From positions 1-64,000 of the forward strand of contig JAYKIS010000013.1 in assembly GCA_035286125.1 (NCBI GenBank): a DNA stretch of 64,000 nucleotides. Direction: 5' to 3'. The stretch is from VGJW01 sp035286125. Lineage in GTDB: Bacteria > Cyanobacteriota > Sericytochromatia > S15B-MN24 > VGJW01. The notes under the pieces were generated by a model, which did no database searches, was not told where the DNA came from, and was given only the letters and a program-made list of their open reading frames with translations. The position numbers were made by a program, and so were the translations under genes. Numbering within the stretch: the stretch's first letter is position 1; every line of letters starts with the position of its first letter. Below are positions 41,038 through 48,676 of this stretch, in pieces.

Positions 41038-42009
41038 CTAGAACATCTCGGCATGACGCCCCATGGCGGCGAATTTCGCCGCACGCGTCTCGATGAGGTT
41101 GATGCCGGGTTGCCGGACCAGATCCTGCAGGGCCTCGTCCAGGGCCTCGGCCAGCAGCATCGGGGCCTGGACCGGGTCGCGGTGGGCCCCACCGGGGGGT
41201 TCCGGAATGATGCCGTCGATGATGCCCAGCTCCATCAGGTCCGGTGCCGTCATGCGCAGGGCCTCCGCCGCACGCATCGCCTGGCTGCCGTCCTTCCAGA
41301 GGATGGCAGCGCAGCCTTCGGGAGAGATGACGGCGTAGTACGCGTGCTCGAGCATCAGCATACGGTCGGCGACACCCAGCCCCAGCGCGCCGCCCGAGGA
41401 CCCCTCGCCGATGACGATCGACACGATGGGAACAGGCAGGCGGGCCATCTCCATCATGTTCCGCGAGATCGCGGCGGACTGGCCCCGCGCCTCGGCGTCG
41501 ATACCGGGATAGGCCCCGGGCGTGTCGATCAGGGTGACGATCGGCATGCCGAATTTGGCCGCGTGCCGGAACAGCCGGAGCGCCTTGCGGTAGCCCTCGG
41601 GATGGGCCATGCCGAAGTTGCGGGCGAGGTTGTCCTTGGTGTCGCGGCCCTTCTGGTGGCCGACGAACATCACCGTCCGGCCCCGGAAGACGCCGATGCC
41701 GCCCACGATCGCCTTGTCGTCGAAGCCCTGGCGGTCGCCGTGCAACTCGAGGAAGGACGTCGTGACGGCCTGGATGTGATCGAGCGTCGTCGGCCTCGCG
41801 GGGTGCCGGGCGATCTGGACGCGCTGGGAGGGCTTCAGGTTGCGCATGACGGCGAGGCGGACCTGGGCCAGTCGGTCCTCCATGCGTCGGACCTCTGCGC
41901 CCAGGTCGACGGGGCTGGCGGCCGCGAGTTCGCGGAAGCGATCCAGTTCGCTCTCGATCTCGAGGATGGGCCGCTCGAAGTCGAGGACGAGACGCGGGCG
42001 GTTGCTCAT
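41038..42009 (-). CDS. accA: Acetyl-CoA carboxylase carboxyltransferase subunit alpha
   Basis: 323-residue alpha subunit of carboxyltransferase, which with AccD transfers CO2 from carboxybiotin to acetyl-CoA, the first step of fatty-acid synthesis. Landmarks: DFERPILEIESELDRFRELA at the N-terminus, HPARPTTLDHIQAVTTSFLE, GDRQGFDDKAIVGGIG, AKFGMPIVTLIDTPGAYPGI and SIVIGEGSSGGALGLGVADR, and YYAVISPEGCAAILWKDG. ATG 42009 overlaps the accD stop by 4 bases (ATGA), a coupled pair ensuring equal amounts. Confidence 0.97.
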   Translation of the reverse strand: MSNRPRLVLDFERPILEIESELDRFRELAAASPVDLGAEVRRMEDRLAQVRLAVMRNLKPSQRVQIARHPARPTTLDHIQAVTTSFLELHGDRQGFDDKAIVGGIGVFRGRTVMFVGHQKGRDTKDNLARNFGMAHPEGYRKALRLFRHAAKFGMPIVTLIDTPGAYPGIDAEARGQSAAISRNMMEMARLPVPIVSIVIGEGSSGGALGLGVADRMLMLEHAYYAVISPEGCAAILWKDGSQAMRAAEALRMTAPDLMELGIIDGIIPEPPGGAHRDPVQAPMLLAEALDEALQDLVRQPGINLIETRAAKFAAMGRHAEMF

Positions 42010-42884
42010 GCCGGTACCCCCCGGTGCATCGCGAGCAATTGGGCGATGACCTCACGCAGCTTGTGGCGCGGGACAAGCATGTCGATCTGCCCGTGCTTCA
42101 TCAGCCACTCGGCAGTCTGGAACTCGGGCGGCGTCTTCTGGCGGATGGTCTGCTCGATCACGCGACGACCGGCGAAGCCGATGGTTGCCCCGGGCTCGGC
42201 CAGGATCAGGTCGGACAGCGTCGCAAACGAGGCCGACACGCCCCCTGTCGTGGGGTCGGCCAGCAGCGAGATGGCCAGCCTGCCGGCTTCGTGGAGCTGT
42301 GCCATGGCCGTCGAGGTCTTGGCCATCTGCATCAGGGAGAGCGTGCCCTCCTGCATGCGCGCACCACCCGAGGCTGTCACGATCAGCAGGTCGAGATGCT
42401 CGACCCGGGCAGCATCGATGATGCGGGCCACGCGTTCCCCGACGACCGAGCCCATGGACCCGCCCATGAAGCTGAAGTCCATGATGGCCAGCGCCAGGCG
42501 ATGGCCGTGGATCCGGCCGATGCCCGTGAGCACGGCTTCGGCAGCCGGATCGGTCGCGTGGGCCTGGGCAAGGCGGCGTGCGTAGGGCTTGGTGTCGACA
42601 AAAGCCAGCGGGTCTTCGGAGCGCAACTCGCGGCCGCGCTCCGTAAAGCTGCCCGGGTCTACCAGCTGCGCCAGCCGCGTGCGACCGTCGAGGCGGAAGT
42701 GATGGCCGCAATGCGGGCACACGTGCAGGTTCGCCTCGAGGTCCTTGTTGTAGATGGGCGTCCCGCAGGAGTGGCACTTGGTCCAGAGGCCGTCGGGCAT
42801 ATCCCGGCGGATGCGCTCCGTGTCGACCAGGGAGCGCTCCTTCTTGCGAGTCTCGAACCAGTCGCGGAGGGTCATGGGCGGCAT
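42006..42884 (-). CDS. accD: Acetyl-CoA carboxylase carboxyltransferase subunit beta
   Basis: 292-residue beta subunit. Carries the zinc ribbon with Cys37, Cys40, Cys56 and Cys59 (LWTKCHSCGTPIYNKDLE then CPHCGHH). The crotonase-like core then shows AVLTGIGRIHGHRLALAIMD, FSFMGGSMGSVVGERVARI, LLIVTASGGARMQEGTLSLM, VSASFATLSDLILAEPGATI and GFAGRRVIEQTIRQKTPPEF. ATG 42884; ATG 42875 also fits. Divergent from the carbonic-anhydrase-like gene with 53 bases between, where promoters for both should lie. Confidence 0.97.
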   Translation of the reverse strand: MPPMTLRDWFETRKKERSLVDTERIRRDMPDGLWTKCHSCGTPIYNKDLEANLHVCPHCGHHFRLDGRTRLAQLVDPGSFTERGRELRSEDPLAFVDTKPYARRLAQAHATDPAAEAVLTGIGRIHGHRLALAIMDFSFMGGSMGSVVGERVARIIDAARVEHLDLLIVTASGGARMQEGTLSLMQMAKTSTAMAQLHEAGRLAISLLADPTTGGVSASFATLSDLILAEPGATIGFAGRRVIEQTIRQKTPPEFQTAEWLMKHGQIDMLVPRHKLREVIAQLLAMHRGVPA

Positions 42885-42937
42885 GCTAGCATGGCCCGCT
42901 TCCCAGCCTTGTCTTGCGCCATGTCGCCGGAGGTCCC

Positions 42938-43486
42938 GTGACGGAACCGATCATGCGTCCCGAGATGGCCGACGATGCGTGGATCGCCCCCGGAGCGACC
43001 GTGGTAGGGGATGTCCGTCTGGGCTCGGGGGCGTCCGTCTGGTTTCACGCGACGGTCCGGGCGGACGTGTCGCCGGTGCGGATTGGCGGCGGGACCAACA
43101 TCCAGGATGGTGCCGTGGTCCACGTGGATGCGGATGCGCCCTGCACCATCGGCAACCATTGCACGCTCGGGCATGGGGCCGTCGTCCACGGGGCGACGCT
43201 CGGTGATCACGTGCTGGTCGGGATCAGAGCCACCATCCTGTCCGGGGCCGTTGTCGGCAACGATGTCCTGATCGGGGCCGGTGCGCTCGTGACCGGGGGT
43301 GAGCGTATTCCGGATGGCGTGCTGGTTCTGGGCATGCCTGCCCGCGTCGTGCGTTCCTTGTCCGACGAGGAGCGCGAGGGCCTCAGGCGCTCGGCCCGCC
43401 ACTACATCGCGAACGCCGCGCGCTACAGGGCCGCCGGAATCGAGGACGCCGCGCGCGGTTGGCCGGGCCCTACAGGTAGTCGTTGA
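42938..43486 (+). CDS. Gamma-carbonic anhydrase family protein
   Basis: Left-handed beta-helix protein of 182 residues with hexapeptide repeats, trimeric in the family. Seen: GATVVGDVRLGSGASVWFHA, TVRADVSPVRIGGGTNIQDG, AVVHVDADAPCTIGNHCTLG, HGAVVHGATLGDHVLVGI and GMPARVVRSLSDEE. Three His positions expected to hold zinc are visible (VVHVD, LGHGAVVHG). YrdA-like members may be true carbonic anhydrases or acyl-carrier enzymes; activity cannot be told here. GTG 42938 follows GGAGGT. It sits beside accD, which also uses bicarbonate-derived CO2. Overlaps the convergent phospholipase D gene by 17 bases. Confidence 0.9.
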   Translation: MTEPIMRPEMADDAWIAPGATVVGDVRLGSGASVWFHATVRADVSPVRIGGGTNIQDGAVVHVDADAPCTIGNHCTLGHGAVVHGATLGDHVLVGIRATILSGAVVGNDVLIGAGALVTGGERIPDGVLVLGMPARVVRSLSDEEREGLRRSARHYIANAARYRAAGIEDAARGWPGPTGSR

Positions 43487-44735
43487 ACCACTCGGCCAGC
43501 AGGACCGAGATGTAGGACCGGGGCTGGATTTCGAGGTCGTGGTCGTTCGGCAGACGGGAAGTCGCCCAGTCCGCCTCGAAGACGCGTTTCTCGGCGTCGG
43601 CCACGACATCGGGGGCAGTGATGGCCAGTGAGACCTCGAGGTTCTCGTACATGCTGCGGGCGTCGGCATTGGCCGATCCCAGGACCACCATCCGGTCGTC
43701 GAAGGACCAGTACTTGATGTGGCTGAACGTCCGGTCGAACAGCCGGACCTCGACGCCGGCGTCACGCAGGATGCGCCCGTAGTGCTTGTTGACGGTGCGG
43801 AAGATCTTCGAGTCGTTGGCCACCGGCAACATGATCTGGACCGAAACACCCCGGCGGTGCGCCGCGAGCAGTTCGTCGATCAGCGTGTCCTCGCTGACGT
43901 AGATGTGGAACATGCGAATGCGCTCGCGCGCAGCCCGGATCGAGCGGATGAGCGCGCCGTGGATCTCGCGGCGCCGCTTCGGGTCGTACGGGTTGGTGAT
44001 GGCCAGAGCCGCCGCATGGGTGCCGGCAGGCTCCGCCGCCTGAGGCAGGGGCAACGCCTCGGCCGGGCCGTCGCCCGACGTGTTCCAGTCCGACTGGAAT
44101 TCCTGGTGCATCTGCAGGGCTGCGGTGCCGCGCACGTCGATCAGCAGGTCGTGCCACGAGACGGCATACTCGTCGCCTACGTTCATGCCGCCTGTCAGGC
44201 CCCGCTGGCCGTCCGCAAGGTAGAGCTTGCGATGCGTCAGGTGCAGGTCCGCCGCACGAACCAGCTTGCGGTTGTAGAGCCGCACCGGGATGCCGGCGTC
44301 CGTCAGGATGGTCGTGACGGCGCGGTCCGTGTCCCAGTGGCGGGACCCGAAGGTATCGAGGATGACCCGGACGTCGACGCCGGCACGCTTGCGTTCCCGC
44401 AAGGCCTGGGCGAGGGCGATGCCCGTGGCGTCGTTATGCCAGATGAAGGTCTCGATCCAGAGCGTGCGCCTGGCGGAGCGGACCAGATCGTGGATGGCGG
44501 CAAACCCCTCGGTGCCGTCGAGGTGGAGACGGATGTCGTTGTCGGTCGAGGGCTTGCGGGCCAGCTCCTGGCCGAACGCCTGAAGCATGGCATCGGCGCG
44601 GGTGTCGCGCGCGGCCAGCCGTGCGCCCGTGGTCGCTCCCCGGAAGCCGGGCAGGACGGTCCCGCACCCCTGGACCACGAGGGCCAGGAGGATCAGGAGG
44701 CTGGAGAGCAGACGCACAAAGGTGTCATCGCCCAT
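43470..44735 (-). CDS. Phospholipase D-family protein, cardiolipin synthase-like
   Basis: 421-residue protein with two HKD motifs: THRKLYLADGQRGLTGG and SHIKYWSFDDRMVVLGS, both HxKxxxxD. These are hallmarks of phospholipase D and cardiolipin synthases, which form a two-motif active site joining phosphatidyl groups. N-terminal hydrophobic stretch LLSSLLILLALVVQGC could be a lipoprotein signal or a membrane anchor. Conserved neighbours: AARRTLWIETFIWHND-like start block and GMNVGDEYAVSWHDLLIDV. Cardiolipin synthesis is plausible, but hydrolase or nuclease-type activity is not excluded. Divergent from fmt. Confidence 0.85.
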   Translation of the reverse strand: MGDDTFVRLLSSLLILLALVVQGCGTVLPGFRGATTGARLAARDTRADAMLQAFGQELARKPSTDNDIRLHLDGTEGFAAIHDLVRSARRTLWIETFIWHNDATGIALAQALRERKRAGVDVRVILDTFGSRHWDTDRAVTTILTDAGIPVRLYNRKLVRAADLHLTHRKLYLADGQRGLTGGMNVGDEYAVSWHDLLIDVRGTAALQMHQEFQSDWNTSGDGPAEALPLPQAAEPAGTHAAALAITNPYDPKRRREIHGALIRSIRAARERIRMFHIYVSEDTLIDELLAAHRRGVSVQIMLPVANDSKIFRTVNKHYGRILRDAGVEVRLFDRTFSHIKYWSFDDRMVVLGSANADARSMYENLEVSLAITAPDVVADAEKRVFEADWATSRLPNDHDLEIQPRSYISVLLAEWFNDYL

Positions 44736-44791
44736 TTCCCCAAAGGACTGACGTGATTTAAGCTCGACTTTACCTTTGATCGGAGGTGGTG

Positions 44792-45733
44792 ATGGCGCGA
44801 CTCGTCTTCATGGGAACGCCGGCCTTTGCCGTGCCCGCCCTCGAGGCCTTGCTGGCCGCCGGTCATGACGTGCTGGCCGTGGTCACGCAGCCGGACCGCC
44901 CGAGCGGGCGCGGTCAGCAGTTGCAGCCTTGTCCGGTCAAGGCCCGCGCGCTCGAGGCGGGGCTCGAGGTGCTGCAACCGGAGCGCCTGCGTCGCGACGA
45001 GGCCGTCAAGGCGCGCCTGCAGGACCTGGCAGCCGATGCCTTCATCGTGGTGGCCTTCGGTCAGCTTTTGCCCCCAGAGGTCCTCGCGATGCCCGCACAC
45101 GGTTGCCTGAACATCCACGGGAGCCTGTTGCCCCGGCATCGGGGCGCCGCGCCCGTGGCGCGGGCGATCATGGCCGGTGATGCCGAGTCGGGCATCAGCC
45201 TGATGCGTCTCGATGAAGGCATGGACACGGGGCCGGTCATTGCCGAGGCACGGACGGTCATCGGGGCCCGCGAGACGGCAGGGCAGCTGGCGGATCGCCT
45301 GGCGTTGCTCGGTGCGGATCTGCTCGTCCGCGAGCTTGGGCCGTGGTTGGCCGGGGCGCGGCCCGAACAGCCCCAGGATGAGGCGCGCGCCACGCTTGCG
45401 CCCAAGCTCGACAAGGCCGAAGCCGAGATCGACTGGTCGCTTGCCGCAACTGTCCTCGACGCGCGTATCCGGGGCCTGTTGCCCTGGCCCGGAGCCCGGA
45501 CCCGGTTCGCCGGTCTCGAGATCAAGGTCCACGCGGCCCAGCCCGGGGACTTGTCGGCCGGTGACGCGCTCCCAGGCACGGTGGTGCGTGTCGATGCGGA
45601 GGGGTGGTGGGTGGCTTGCGGCACGGGGACGCTGCGTTTGTCGCAGGTCCAGGTGCCGGGCAGGAAGGCCATGCCGGCCGTCGAGGCGGCCCGGGGTCTG
45701 CCCGCTCTGGTCGCGGGTGTCCGGCTGGGCTGA
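44792..45733 (+). CDS. fmt: Methionyl-tRNA formyltransferase
   Basis: 313-residue enzyme that formylates initiator Met-tRNA. N-terminal RLVFMGTPAFAVPALEALL, VVTQPDRPSGRGQQL, FGQLLPPEVLAMPAHGCLNI and the catalytic block HGSLLPRHRGAAPVARAIM with the conserved Asn-His and, later, MDTGPVIAE. The C-terminal oligonucleotide-binding fold starts near residue 210 (LPWPGARTRFAGLEIKVHAA). ATG 44792 follows GGAGGTGG; GTG 44786 or 44789 are only slightly longer. It abuts folK convergently, with 3 bases between. Confidence 0.95.
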   Translation: MARLVFMGTPAFAVPALEALLAAGHDVLAVVTQPDRPSGRGQQLQPCPVKARALEAGLEVLQPERLRRDEAVKARLQDLAADAFIVVAFGQLLPPEVLAMPAHGCLNIHGSLLPRHRGAAPVARAIMAGDAESGISLMRLDEGMDTGPVIAEARTVIGARETAGQLADRLALLGADLLVRELGPWLAGARPEQPQDEARATLAPKLDKAEAEIDWSLAATVLDARIRGLLPWPGARTRFAGLEIKVHAAQPGDLSAGDALPGTVVRVDAEGWWVACGTGTLRLSQVQVPGRKAMPAVEAARGLPALVAGVRLG

Positions 45734-45736
45734 GGC

Positions 45737-46228
45737 TCAGGAGTGAGCGAGCGGCCGGACGACGGTCGTGGTCTTGAGCCCGCCCAGCATGTCCTCGACC
45801 GAGAGGCCCAGGATGGGATGTACGGCGTCAGGCGCAATCTCGGCCAGGGGTACGAGCACGAAGGCCCGGTCATGCATCCGGATGTGCGGAATGATCAGGC
45901 GCGGTTCCGCGACCAGCAGATCGTCGTACAGCAGGATGTCGAGGTCGATGGCACGTGGCCCCCACGTGACGGTCTGCTCGCGCTGCATCTCGGCCTCGAG
46001 GCCTTGCAGGGCATCGAGCAGGGACATGGGCGCCAACTGGGTCTCGATGCGGACGACGGCGTTGACGTACCACTCCTGGTCGGGCATCTCGAGCGGTTCC
46101 GTCTCGTACAGTTCGGAGTGACTTCGGACCTCGATCTGGGGATGCTTGGAGAGCTTGATGATGGCCCGGGTCACGAAGTCGGCCCGGTCCCCCACGTTGG
46201 AACCCAGCGAGACGTAGACTGTCGCCAA
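45737..46228 (-). CDS. folK: 2-amino-4-hydroxy-6-hydroxymethyldihydropteridine diphosphokinase
   Basis: HPPK of 163 residues, which transfers pyrophosphate from ATP to 6-hydroxymethyl-dihydropterin in folate synthesis. Family blocks: VYVSLGSNVGDRADFVTRAI, SELYETEPLEMPDQEWYVNA, GLEAEMQREQTVTWGPRAID, and the signature LDILLYDDLLVAEPRLIIPH. Standard length. Start ATG 46228. No other folate gene is nearby. Preceded on its strand by the Roadblock gene with an 84-base gap holding a hairpin. Confidence 0.96.
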   Translation of the reverse strand: MATVYVSLGSNVGDRADFVTRAIIKLSKHPQIEVRSHSELYETEPLEMPDQEWYVNAVVRIETQLAPMSLLDALQGLEAEMQREQTVTWGPRAIDLDILLYDDLLVAEPRLIIPHIRMHDRAFVLVPLAEIAPDAVHPILGLSVEDMLGGLKTTTVVRPLAHS

Positions 46229-46262
46229 GTGCGCCTCCCCGGGAGCCGCTGCGGTGTCGGAA

Positions 46263-46282
46263 GGCCCCCTTGCCCGGGGGCC
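46263..46282 (-). terminator. Hairpin between Roadblock gene and folK
   Basis: Seven-bp perfect stem, GGCCCCC at 46263-46269 pairing with GGGGGCC at 46276-46282, six-base loop. It lies 30 bases after the Roadblock stop on the minus strand and upstream of folK, and could end the ylqD-rimM-trmD-Roadblock transcript. The T tail on the minus strand is only TTCC, so termination is not certain. Confidence 0.4.
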
Positions 46283-46312
46283 ATCATAACATCCCCCGCC
46301 AGGGTGGCCGAT

Positions 46313-46735
46313 CTACTCCGCGTGGTGCATCTGGTTGATGGCGCTGGTCAGGGCCACGGCCGTCTGCTGGGCCTGGACCTTGACCAGGCCCGTCTTCGTC
46401 TGGTCGTCGAAGACCACGACCAGGATGTCGTTGGTTCCCAAGGCATACATGAATACCGAGGCCGTCTCGCCCTGCTGGAACATCGCCTGGAACTCGGTCT
46501 CGCCAATCATGCGGGCGACGGCGCGGGTCGAGGCGAAGGCACCGCTGACGAGTGAGGCCATGGCCTGACAGTCGAGGCCCATGGTGTCGCCCTGTGTTGC
46601 CAGAACCTGGCCGGACTTCTCGATCAGGAGTGCGGCAACGGCATCCACGTCATGGACGAGACCTTGAAGGAGCTTCTGGATCCTCTGGATCCCGTCCTCG
46701 GTCACGACGAAGTTCGTCAGTATCTTGTTGATCAC
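46313..46735 (-). CDS. Roadblock/LC7-domain protein
   Basis: 140-residue single-domain protein with the Roadblock/LC7 fold: helix-strand pattern GIQRIQKLLQGLVHDVDAVA, AALLIEKSGQVLATQGDTM, ALTSAINQM at the C-terminus and VFMYALGTNDILVVVFDDQT. MglB proteins of this family act on small Ras-like GTPases (MglA) in polarity and motility. No MglA-like GTPase is in the window, so a partner is not identified. GTG 46735 overlaps the trmD stop by 4 bases, so a regulator-type protein is co-translated with a tRNA-modification enzyme. Confidence 0.85.
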   Translation of the reverse strand: MINKILTNFVVTEDGIQRIQKLLQGLVHDVDAVAALLIEKSGQVLATQGDTMGLDCQAMASLVSGAFASTRAVARMIGETEFQAMFQQGETASVFMYALGTNDILVVVFDDQTKTGLVKVQAQQTAVALTSAINQMHHAE

Positions 46736-47571
46736 GGATGGTTTCCGGGCGGACGGGTCGGACGCCGCGCGACGCGGCCATCGTACCCCTCGGTCAGGGT
46801 TCGTAACGCCGCCTCCGGTGTGGTTCCGGCTTCGACGAGGTCTTCCAGCCAGCGCCGCTCCGCCTTCGTGAGCGGCGCCCGGTCCAGCAGGTCGGGGCGC
46901 CGCGCCCACGTCCGCAGGATCGCCTGCTGGCGCCGCCAGCGCCCGACGGCACCATGGTCCCCCGAACGCAGCACTTCGGGGACGTCCCATCCCCTGAACG
47001 AGGCCGGCCGGGTGTAATGGGGCCAGTCCAGGAGACCGTCGGCAAAGCTGTCCTCATGGGGGGAAGCCGCGTCGCCCACGACCCCCGGCACGAAGCGAAG
47101 GAGGGCATCGACCATGACCATCACGGCCAGCTCGCCGCCCGTCAGGACGTAGTCTCCCAGCGAGACGTCCTCGGTGATGAGGTGTTCACGCACGCGCTCG
47201 TCGATACCCTCGTAATGGCCGCAGACGAAGACGAGCCGGGGCTGCGACGCCCAGCGGACTGCCGTGGCATGGTCGAACTGTCGGCCCTGGGGGCAGGGCA
47301 TGATGACGGGTGTGCCCGGCGCGAACTCCAGGGACTCGACGGCCCGGAAGACGATGTCGGGTTTCAGGACCATGCCCGGTCCGCCACCGAAGGGTCGGTC
47401 GTCGGCGGTGCCATGCCTGTCTGTCGCGTGGGTCCTCATGTCGTGGACACGCAGGTCCACCCGACCGTGTTCCCGCGCCTTGCCCACCAGGCTCTCGGAG
47501 AAGGGACCCGAGAACATGCCCGGGAAAAGCGTCACCACGTCGAGGCGCGGAACGACCGGAGGCTGCGTCAC
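46732..47571 (-). CDS. trmD: tRNA (guanine-N1)-methyltransferase
   Basis: SPOUT-class methyltransferase of 279 residues that makes m1G37 in tRNAs and prevents frameshifting. Seen: LDVVTLFPGMFSGPFSESLV, RTHATDRHGTADDRPFGGGP and GMVLKPDIVFRAVE, VFVCGHYEGIDERVREHLIT with the knot residues, SLGDYVLTGGELAVMVMVDA and DGLLDWPHYTRPASFRGWDV. The C-terminal helical domain is present with a tail of about 30 residues. GTG 47571 overlaps the rimM stop (GTGA). Confidence 0.97.
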   Translation of the reverse strand: MTQPPVVPRLDVVTLFPGMFSGPFSESLVGKAREHGRVDLRVHDMRTHATDRHGTADDRPFGGGPGMVLKPDIVFRAVESLEFAPGTPVIMPCPQGRQFDHATAVRWASQPRLVFVCGHYEGIDERVREHLITEDVSLGDYVLTGGELAVMVMVDALLRFVPGVVGDAASPHEDSFADGLLDWPHYTRPASFRGWDVPEVLRSGDHGAVGRWRRQQAILRTWARRPDLLDRAPLTKAERRWLEDLVEAGTTPEAALRTLTEGYDGRVARRPTRPPGNHP

Positions 47572-48110
47572 TCCGCGGGGTCCACGACGATGGCGTCGTC
47601 GTCGAACAGGCCGCCGGGCGGATCGACCCACAAGGTGCGCGCGTCCGCATCGACCCGGGGGACCAGGGGGGAAACCCACGGCACGAGCACGGGCTCCTTG
47701 CGACCGGCATCGACTTCGAGCAGGTCCTGGACAGCCGTGACGACGGCACGCACCGTGCCGAGGGGGCGGTCATCCGTGGCGTGGCGGACCGTGAAGCCGA
47801 CGACGTCCCCGAAGCGCACGCCGCCTGCCCGGACAGGCAGCGCCTGGTCATGCGGGACCGTGAGTTCGGCACCCCTGAGCGCAGCGGCTTCCTCGGGTGT
47901 CGGGAACCCCTCGAAGGCCACGAGGGCGAGCTCCCCTGCCGTTCGGGCTGTCCGGATGACCAGATCCCTGGCGCGGCCATCCGGCCAGGTGGCCCGAATG
48001 TGCATGCCTACCTTGTAGCGGCCGGGTTGCCCGGCCACCGAGGTCACCTTGAGCTCGCCCCGAACCCCATGGGTCTTCAGGATGTGCCCGACGACGAAGC
48101 GATCCGCCAT
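47568..48110 (-). CDS. rimM: Ribosome maturation factor RimM
   Basis: 180-residue 16S rRNA processing factor that binds S19 during small-subunit maturation. N-terminal VVGHILKTHGVRGELKVTSV is the family's opening block. Next come VAFEGFPTPEEAAALRGAEL and the PRC-barrel domain with GDVVGFTVRHATDDRPLGTV, VTAVQDLLEVDAGRKEPVLV and PWVSPLVPRVDADARTLWVD. Start ATG 48110, 10 bases after ylqD. Overlaps trmD by 4 bases. Confidence 0.94.
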   Translation of the reverse strand: MADRFVVGHILKTHGVRGELKVTSVAGQPGRYKVGMHIRATWPDGRARDLVIRTARTAGELALVAFEGFPTPEEAAALRGAELTVPHDQALPVRAGGVRFGDVVGFTVRHATDDRPLGTVRAVVTAVQDLLEVDAGRKEPVLVPWVSPLVPRVDADARTLWVDPPGGLFDDDAIVVDPAE

Positions 48111-48120
48111 GCCGCGCCGA

Positions 48121-48561
48121 TCAGACGCGGGCGATCCGACCGCTCTCGAAGGTCCGGATCTCGATGACCACGCCGTCCTTGATGACGATTTCCGGAGCGG
48201 CCATCTTCTCGTAGAAGGCGTCGCCGACGGACACGTCGACAAAGTTCTCGACGTTGCCCTGCACGAACTCCTGACCCAGCGAAAGCTGGCCGAAGACCTG
48301 CAGGCGCTGCAGCAACTCGGCCTTGTTGGCCGAGAGGCGCTGGCGATCCTCGTTGATCTGGGCCTCGAGCTGCGGGAGCGCTTCCGGTTGGCGCTTCTGC
48401 AACTCTTCGATGGCGCGCTTGGCCTGGAACTCGAGCTCCTGGGCCTGCTCGTCGAGCTGGCCGAGTGCCTGCTGCAGCTCGGCCATGGCCTGCTGCTTGA
48501 AGGACTCGGTCACGATCGTCTTGATGACGACCTGCCGGCGGAGATTCAGGGACTGGACCAT
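48121..48561 (-). CDS. ylqD: YlqD-family protein
   Basis: 146-residue protein with the YlqD layout. An N-terminal strand (LRRQVVIKTIVTESFKQQ) is followed by a long coiled coil (ELQQALGQLDEQAQELEFQA to LSANKAELLQRLQ). A C-terminal beta region (NVENFVDVSVGDAFYEKMA) ends in EIVIKDGVVIEIRTF. In Bacillus subtilis ylqD lies between the KH-protein gene and rimM, as the rimM/trmD neighbours here also suggest. Function is not established. ATG 48561. First gene of its operon, with a promoter upstream. Confidence 0.8.
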   Translation of the reverse strand: MVQSLNLRRQVVIKTIVTESFKQQAMAELQQALGQLDEQAQELEFQAKRAIEELQKRQPEALPQLEAQINEDRQRLSANKAELLQRLQVFGQLSLGQEFVQGNVENFVDVSVGDAFYEKMAAPEIVIKDGVVIEIRTFESGRIARV

Positions 48562-48594
48562 CTCAGGACACTCCTGACGTGAAAGGGATATCGG

Positions 48595-48623
48595 ATCATA
48601 CCACGAATCCTTATGTTTGACAT
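48595..48623 (-). promoter_or_regulatory. Promoter of the ylqD-rimM-trmD-Roadblock operon
   Basis: On the minus strand TATGAT (48595-48600) and ATGTCA (48618-48623) are spaced by 17 bases, a good sigma-70-like match (5 and 4 of 6). Transcription would start near 48588, about 27 bases before the ylqD ATG. On the plus strand TTGACA (48617-48622) overlaps the same bases and faces comEA, so the two -35 elements are shared, though the plus-strand -10 is weak. Confidence 0.6.
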
Positions 48624-48676
48624 ATGGACGAGGGCTTTGTTCTGAGCGCAGCATGGGCCATTCCAAGGAGGTTCCC

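Noticed and set aside
40253..42076. 607-codon minus-strand frame overlapping accA in another frame
   Set aside because: accA, secG and the binding protein occupy the same bases in their own frames with full family motifs.
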